In this document: positions 7,130-9,626 of the stretch, one piece after another
How the letters are laid out: the number at the start of each line of letters is the position of its first letter
How positions within the stretch are numbered: the stretch's first letter is position 1
Source: CAYSRM01 sp964543205
GTDB lineage: Bacteria > Verrucomicrobiota > Kiritimatiellia > UBA8416 > CAYSRM01
DNA: 9,626 nt
Assembly (NCBI GenBank): GCA_964543205.1
Contig: CAZIXB010000056.1
Location: 1 to 9,626, forward strand
Reading direction: 5' to 3'
Position numbers and translations under genes: made by a program
The notes under the pieces: model-generated
Told to the model about the DNA's origin: nothing
What the model saw: only the letters and a program-made list of their open reading frames with translations
The model's database searches: none

Positions 7130-7152
7130 CCATTGCAAGACAAAAGCAATGG
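7130..7152. promoter_or_regulatory. 7-bp-arm inverted repeat upstream of the fusion-enzyme gene
   Basis: CCATTGC (7130-7136) and GCAATGG (7146-7152) are exact complements separated by 9 bases. The dyad lies about 55 bp before the preferred start of the radical SAM fusion gene, so it could be an operator or a leader hairpin. A GATAGTTGTCAAT stretch at 7181-7193 resembles GATAAGTTGTTAAT (1981-1994) in the XRE operator cluster. That could be a weak site for the same regulator, or chance. Confidence 0.35.
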
Positions 7153-7217
7153 TTTCAGTCAAGGTCAATGCAATGTGCGGGATAGTTGTCAATTTGGCGC
7201 CTGGGGTGTTAGATTCC

Positions 7218-7243
7218 GCCTGTCCGCCATCCGGCGGAAGAGC
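7218..7243 (+). repeat. Short REP-like repeat, copy 2, with hairpin TCCGCC-ATCC-GGCGGA
   Basis: This matches 1797-1822 at 22 of 26 bases. In this copy the core forms a 6-bp stem (7223-7228 with 7233-7238) around a 4-base loop. It marks the exact upstream edge of the aldo/keto reductase remnant, so it may lie at the junction where the 5' part of that gene was lost. Confidence 0.5.
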
Positions 7244-7494
7244 TTGGCAAGCTGGCTGAGGATGTCTGCATACCCATAACTCAGCTTGCCCTTGCATGGG
7301 CCATAAACCGCGAAGGTGCGGCCTCGGTCCTGGCTGACGCCAGGAATGCGGAACAGGCCCGGGCCAATCCATCCGCAATGAAAATTAATTTGCCTTACGA
7401 CATTGCCGCCCGGCTTGACAATATTACAGAACCTCTCAAAAACGCGCTGGGGAAGAATCCCGACATGTGGCAGTCGCAATCACGGTACCGATAG
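7231..7494 (+). pseudogene. Aldo/keto reductase, C-terminal remnant
   Basis: The plus-strand frame from about 7234 to the TAG at 7492-7494 reads AEELGKLAEDVCIPITQLAL, then AWAINREGAASVLADARNAE, QARANPSAMKINLPYDIAAR, LDNITEPLKNALGKNPDMWQ and SQSRYR. This is the last ~85 residues of an aldo/keto reductase: the helix with QLALAW, the NADPH-pocket-like SV(L/I)xGARN segment (here SVLADARN) and the usual xLGxNPDMW ending. A full enzyme has about 300 or more residues. An in-frame TAG at 7210-7212 and a REP-like repeat at 7218-7243 stand where the barrel should continue, and nothing upstream matches. It has no start codon or ribosome site and is most likely a dead 3' fragment. Its head-to-head position beside the fusion-enzyme promoter suggests that recombination placed the operon here. 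Confidence 0.68.
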
Positions 7495-7700
7495 CCTTCG
7501 GGGTTATTTCCTGCCGCTGCCCTGAGTGTTTAATTTTCGAGCTTTTCTCAGGTTTATTAGTGCATGTGCATGTAATTCAGGGTAGAGTTATTTTTTTGGG
7601 CGGTTCTTGCAGTATTAATAGTTTTAAGTCCGCATATCGCAATATCTTTCAAGCGTTTACGCCGGCAAAGTGTAAAATGTGCGGCTTAGTGGAGGTTGAT

Positions 7701-8798
7701 ATGGGATTTGAAAGCGGTTCTTTGAGCCTGAGTATGTTTTATCTGTCGGAAAGCCTGGGCAGCGACGTTGTTTCCTCATTTGCGTCAAATGCTCTGCCCG
7801 GACTGGATATCCTTAAAGATGAGCCTGTTCACGGATGGGTAACAAGCCGCCATCTGCTTGATCGAAATATTACTTATGACACTGCTACAGTTGCAGGGAG
7901 GCTTTTTCTAACACTGGTTAAGGCCGAGAAAAAGATTCCTCAGGCTTTGTTGCGAGCTGAATGCAAGATGGAGGAACTTGCAGAGATGGAGGCAACAGGA
8001 AACGACAAGGTGCCGCGAGCAAAACGGTCGGAAATCAAAAAAGAGGTGATTGCTCGTCTTCTTCCCGATATGCCTCCTACGTTGACAGCCATTCCTATTG
8101 TGTATGACGGCAATGCCAACATGCTGTATGCGGGAGCTACTAGCGACAAGCAAATAGACGCATTGGTTATGAATTTTGAAAACACTACCGGCGTTAAGCT
8201 TATCGCCCTTACGCCTGAGACCGCAGCGCTGAAAAGAAAGAAACACAGTATCAAAGATCTTGAGCCCACCAGTTTTTCTCCCGAATGTCCCGACGAGATG
8301 AGCGGCGACAGCGTGGGCATGGATTTTCTTACATGGCTCTGGTTCTTTTTCGAGGCTCGGGGGGGAACTTTCATGTGGGGCCGCGAACCGGCCGGGGTCA
8401 TGATCCAGGGACCTCTTACCCTGTTCATGGAAGGGCAGGGCGCGCACGTAACTGTTCTGCGAAATGGTGAACCGTTAATCGCGTTAGAGGCAAAAACAGC
8501 CATGCTTGGCGGGAAGAAGTTGAAAAAGGCCCGTGTTGTTGCAACTATCGGAGAGGAGACTTTTGCTGCGTCTGTGGATGGTGATACATTCATTTTCAGA
8601 GCCGTCAAGCTGCCCAAAGTGGAAGCTGTAGACGCCATTTCGCAGTTTGAAGCCAGAATGATATCGCTGGCAAAATTCCGGGATCTATTTCTGCATCTCT
8701 ATGACCGGTTCCTGGACGAGAGGATTGATCCCGCCAAATGGAAAGCTACACAGAAAGAAATACATAAGTGGCTGCCGCAAAGAACAGGAAAGGCATAA
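7701..8798 (+). CDS. rdgC: RdgC-like recombination-associated protein
   Basis: The 365-residue product matches the RdgC family along its length. It has the N-terminal GWVTSR segment (45-50), a lysine-rich SEIKKEVIARLLP helix (110-122), the strand-rich IPIVYDGNANMLYAGATSDK block (131-150), GVKLIALTPETA (164-175), and the FLTWLW motif (209-214) followed by EARGGTF of the longer, non-enterobacterial RdgC proteins. RdgC forms a ring around double-stranded DNA and restrains RecA loading; it is cytoplasmic and nucleoid associated. The frame is open upstream to 7467, but GGAGG five bases before the ATG at 7701 fixes the start, and residues before it show no family similarity. The gap 7495-7700 holds the presumed promoter, a GTGCATGTGCATG tandem motif and a T run (7590-7597). 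No partner gene is adjacent. Such rdgC genes often sit with mobile or phage-derived DNA, which fits the decayed surroundings. Identity to E. coli RdgC is low by eye. Confidence 0.85.
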   Translation: MGFESGSLSLSMFYLSESLGSDVVSSFASNALPGLDILKDEPVHGWVTSRHLLDRNITYDTATVAGRLFLTLVKAEKKIPQALLRAECKMEELAEMEATGNDKVPRAKRSEIKKEVIARLLPDMPPTLTAIPIVYDGNANMLYAGATSDKQIDALVMNFENTTGVKLIALTPETAALKRKKHSIKDLEPTSFSPECPDEMSGDSVGMDFLTWLWFFFEARGGTFMWGREPAGVMIQGPLTLFMEGQGAHVTVLRNGEPLIALEAKTAMLGGKKLKKARVVATIGEETFAASVDGDTFIFRAVKLPKVEAVDAISQFEARMISLAKFRDLFLHLYDRFLDERIDPAKWKATQKEIHKWLPQRTGKA

Positions 8799-8859
8799 GC
8801 CTTCCGGTCATCAATGGCCAGAGTACCAGGAAAAGGTCAACAGTAAATTACAGTCAAAA

Positions 8860-8925
8860 GGCGGCCGAACGTAATCGACTTTCAGCCCAAAACCGATTAC
8901 GATTACGAACTGCGGTGGGGCCGCC
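8860..8925. repeat. Nested inverted repeats downstream of rdgC with CGATTA hexamer repeats
   Basis: GGCGGCC (8860-8866) pairs with GGCCGCC (8919-8925), and inside it CGTAATCG (8870-8877) pairs with CGATTACG (8894-8901). CGATTA is repeated directly at 8894-8905. The structure lies 62 bp after the rdgC stop. It could fold into a long stem-loop ending the rdgC transcript, but no T run follows immediately. It could equally be an extragenic palindromic repeat. Confidence 0.5.
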
Positions 8926-8934
8926 GTCCTGCAT

Positions 8935-8956
8935 CTATTTTAAAAATAGGGGTTTT
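8935..8956 (+). terminator. Possible rdgC terminator: CTATTTT-A-AAAATAG hairpin followed by a T run
   Basis: CTATTTT (8935-8941) and AAAATAG (8943-8949) form a perfect AT-rich dyad, followed by GGG and TTTTT (8953-8957). An outer CCGTC/GACGG pair (8924-8928, 8959-8963) could stabilise it. The stem is too AT rich and the loop too small for a textbook terminator, so this is tentative. Confidence 0.22.
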
Positions 8957-8989
8957 TAGACGGAATCTAGTTTTTCGGCCTGACCTTGC

Positions 8990-9290
8990 GCCCACCCAGT
9001 CAACAACGAGAAAACTGCTTTTTGATAATTTGTTTTCAACTCGCGTTACATTCTTTAAGAACCAAGCATCGGTTTCCGGAACATGTTCCCTCCTCCGGAA
9101 ACTGGTCATCAAACGCTGTCGTTCCGGACAACTCTAACCTGGAGGCTGTCAACCGCTCCTGAACCTATATTCAGCAACTGTCCTCCTGTCGTTGTGTCTG
9201 GCCGGCGGCAACGGCACAGAGAGGACTTCCCTTTCTATGTTGCCTGAACGCGTCTTCCTTAACATTAAATATTTCCGCAATCACTGCTCA
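8990..9290 (-). pseudogene. Possible debris of a REP-associated (Y1_Tnp-type) transposase C-terminus
   Basis: Minus-strand frames give three short pieces that together resemble the C-terminal DnaA-like region of REP-associated tyrosine transposases. AVIAEIFNVKEDAFRQHRKG (9287 downward, stop at 9173-9171) looks like the 'yfgVk.eel..kRkg.paR.vAiyLa' segment. In the next frame LLNIGSGAVDSLQVRV (about 9177-9130) could match the 'IG..fG.SaVs' segment. WFLKNVTRVENKLSKS (about 9060-9010) resembles the closing 'lrkrv..ie.kLskSq' helix. Stops and frame changes separate the pieces and nothing like the catalytic HUH domain is visible. The match is by eye and weak. The surrounding palindromes are the usual partners of such transposases. 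Otherwise 8964-9300 contains no gene. Confidence 0.3.
9072..9102. repeat. 9-bp-arm inverted repeat enclosing a GGAACATGTTCC palindrome
   Basis: GTTTCCGGA (9072-9080) and TCCGGAAAC (9094-9102) are exact complements. Overlapping the left arm is the fully symmetric 12-mer GGAACATGTTCC (9078-9089). It lies inside the suspected transposase debris, and no gene lies nearby for it to regulate. Confidence 0.5.
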
Positions 9291-9307
9291 AAACCAGCGA
9301 TTGACTT

Positions 9308-9386
9308 TAACCCGCATATCTCACAAAATTCCTGTTGCGAGCGCGGATAGCGCCACTGCAACGGCACGAATTGACAAACCGCCAGA
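9308..9386 (-). repeat. Dispersed ~80 bp repeat, copy 2 (minus orientation)
   Basis: Read on the minus strand this runs from TCTGGCGGTTTGTCAATTCG to TGTGAGATATGCGGGTTA. It matches copy 1 at 62 of 67 bases over 9374-9308 without gaps, with some similarity continuing to the TCTGGC at 9386-9381. Its orientation is opposite to copy 1, so the two enclose 1769-9307 as inverted repeats. Confidence 0.8.
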
Positions 9387-9409
9387 TTGCAGTATGTCTA
9401 TACGGCTGC

Positions 9410-9489
9410 TCCGGCATTTCACCAATTCGCGCCCCCGCAGCAGCGCTTTTCACGCTCTCACTACGAAATCCTGTGAGACATACGGGTTA
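9410..9489 (+). repeat. Dispersed ~80 bp repeat, copy 3 (plus orientation, diverged)
   Basis: This copy keeps the landmarks CAATTCG, GCAG, GCGCTTTTC, CTGTGAGA and CGGGTTA in the same order and spacing as copy 1, with roughly a quarter of the bases changed. It lies about 25 bp from copy 2 and points the other way, so the pair is an imperfect inverted repeat. Its last three bases (TTA, 9487-9489) are the complement of the stop codon of the AbiEii-like gene. Confidence 0.7.
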
Positions 9490-9626
9490 AACGTCTGGAA
9501 GGACTATGGCGCGGGCTTCACGGATGAAAAAGGCTTTGCACTCCTCCCAGTCAAACGGCACCAACATCTGCGGCATTGGTTCGGATTCTGCGTCATCGAA
9601 GTAGGTGAGACTCTTAAGAACATGGT
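9487..9626 (-). CDS. AbiEii/AbiGii-type nucleotidyltransferase toxin, C-terminal end only
   Basis: The minus-strand frame entering from the right edge gives 45 residues before a TAA at 9489-9487. It reads HVLKSLTYFDDAESEPMPQM, then LVPFDWEECKAFFIREARAI and VLPDV. The L-x-SLTYFDDAE-x-xPMPxML...W-E...FF pattern is the usual C-terminus of AbiEii/AbiGii-family proteins, the toxin half of type IV toxin-antitoxin or abortive-infection pairs. Those toxins transfer nucleotides to a cellular RNA. Only the tail is visible, so the catalytic domain, antitoxin and intactness cannot be judged. The stop codon is supplied by repeat copy 3, which may have trimmed or replaced the natural end. Confidence 0.6.
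   Translation of the reverse strand, partial: HVLKSLTYFDDAESEPMPQMLVPFDWEECKAFFIREARAIVLPDV

Noticed and set aside
7075..7149. Longer N-terminus of the radical SAM fusion starting at the ATG at 7149
   Set aside because: That ATG lies inside a 7-bp-arm inverted repeat and has no ribosome site, and the extra 25 residues add nothing recognisable. AAGAG is well placed for the ATG at 7074.
7467..7700. Longer rdgC start at 7467
   Set aside because: The extension overlaps the aldo/keto reductase remnant in another frame and has no RdgC similarity. GGAGG immediately precedes the ATG at 7701.
7908..8638. Two long minus-strand open frames (179 and 232 codons) opposite rdgC
   Set aside because: They are antisense shadows of a well-supported gene and encode low-complexity serine-rich or unrecognisable sequence.
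8903..9112. 69-codon minus-strand open frame as a genuine small gene
   Set aside because: It contains several palindromes and no ribosome-site-supported start. Part of it is better explained as transposase debris.

Overview
The window comes from a bacterial chromosome of roughly balanced base composition. It mixes metabolic genes with accessory and decayed DNA. No rRNA, tRNA or housekeeping gene fixes the taxon. The gene types (a URO-D-like methyltransferase, a radical-SAM/ArsM fusion with a DUF5714 domain, a divergent RdgC, an AbiEii-type toxin end and abundant short palindromic repeats) suggest an uncultured anaerobe, perhaps of the PVC group or the former deltaproteobacteria. That placement is inference.

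Layout. At the left edge (1-165, minus) is the start of a secreted protein that leaves the window. Upstream of it on the same strand lies a uroporphyrinogen-decarboxylase-fold methyltransferase-like gene (410-1540). From 1541 to 2042 there is no gene. That stretch holds an ~80 bp dispersed repeat ending in a perfect 14-bp-arm palindrome, a short REP-like repeat, and an AT-rich cluster of GTTGATA operator-like motifs. These lead into a plus-strand XRE regulator with a four-CxxC zinc-ribbon tail (2043-2576). Convergent with the regulator is a two-gene minus-strand operon. A very large fusion enzyme (4003-7074: PqqD-like segment, radical SAM, complete ArsM/AS3MT-like methyltransferase, DUF5714) is followed 85 bp later by a fusion of two glycosyltransferase families (2601-3917, TIGR04282 plus TIGR04283) whose family names refer to arsenosugar biosynthesis.

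Right of this operon are a 3' remnant of an aldo/keto reductase (7231-7494, plus), a divergent rdgC (7701-8798, plus), and about 500 bp of palindromes with what may be debris of a REP-associated transposase. Two further copies of the 80 bp repeat follow in opposite orientations. The last feature is the 3' end of an AbiEii-like toxin gene on the minus strand (9487-9626), whose stop codon lies inside the last repeat copy.

Working together: the most interesting unit is the fusion-enzyme/glycosyltransferase pair. The ArsM domain keeps the three cysteines that bind As(III) in AS3MT/ArsM enzymes. With the radical SAM domain and the arsenosugar-type glycosyltransferases, this suggests a compact pathway that methylates arsenic, attaches a radical-derived nucleoside or sugar group, and glycosylates the product. 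This is a hypothesis from domain content, not a demonstrated pathway. The operon, regulator and rdgC lie between inverted copies of the 80 bp repeat (left 1691-1768, right 9308-9386), so the whole 7.6 kb could be a transferred cassette.
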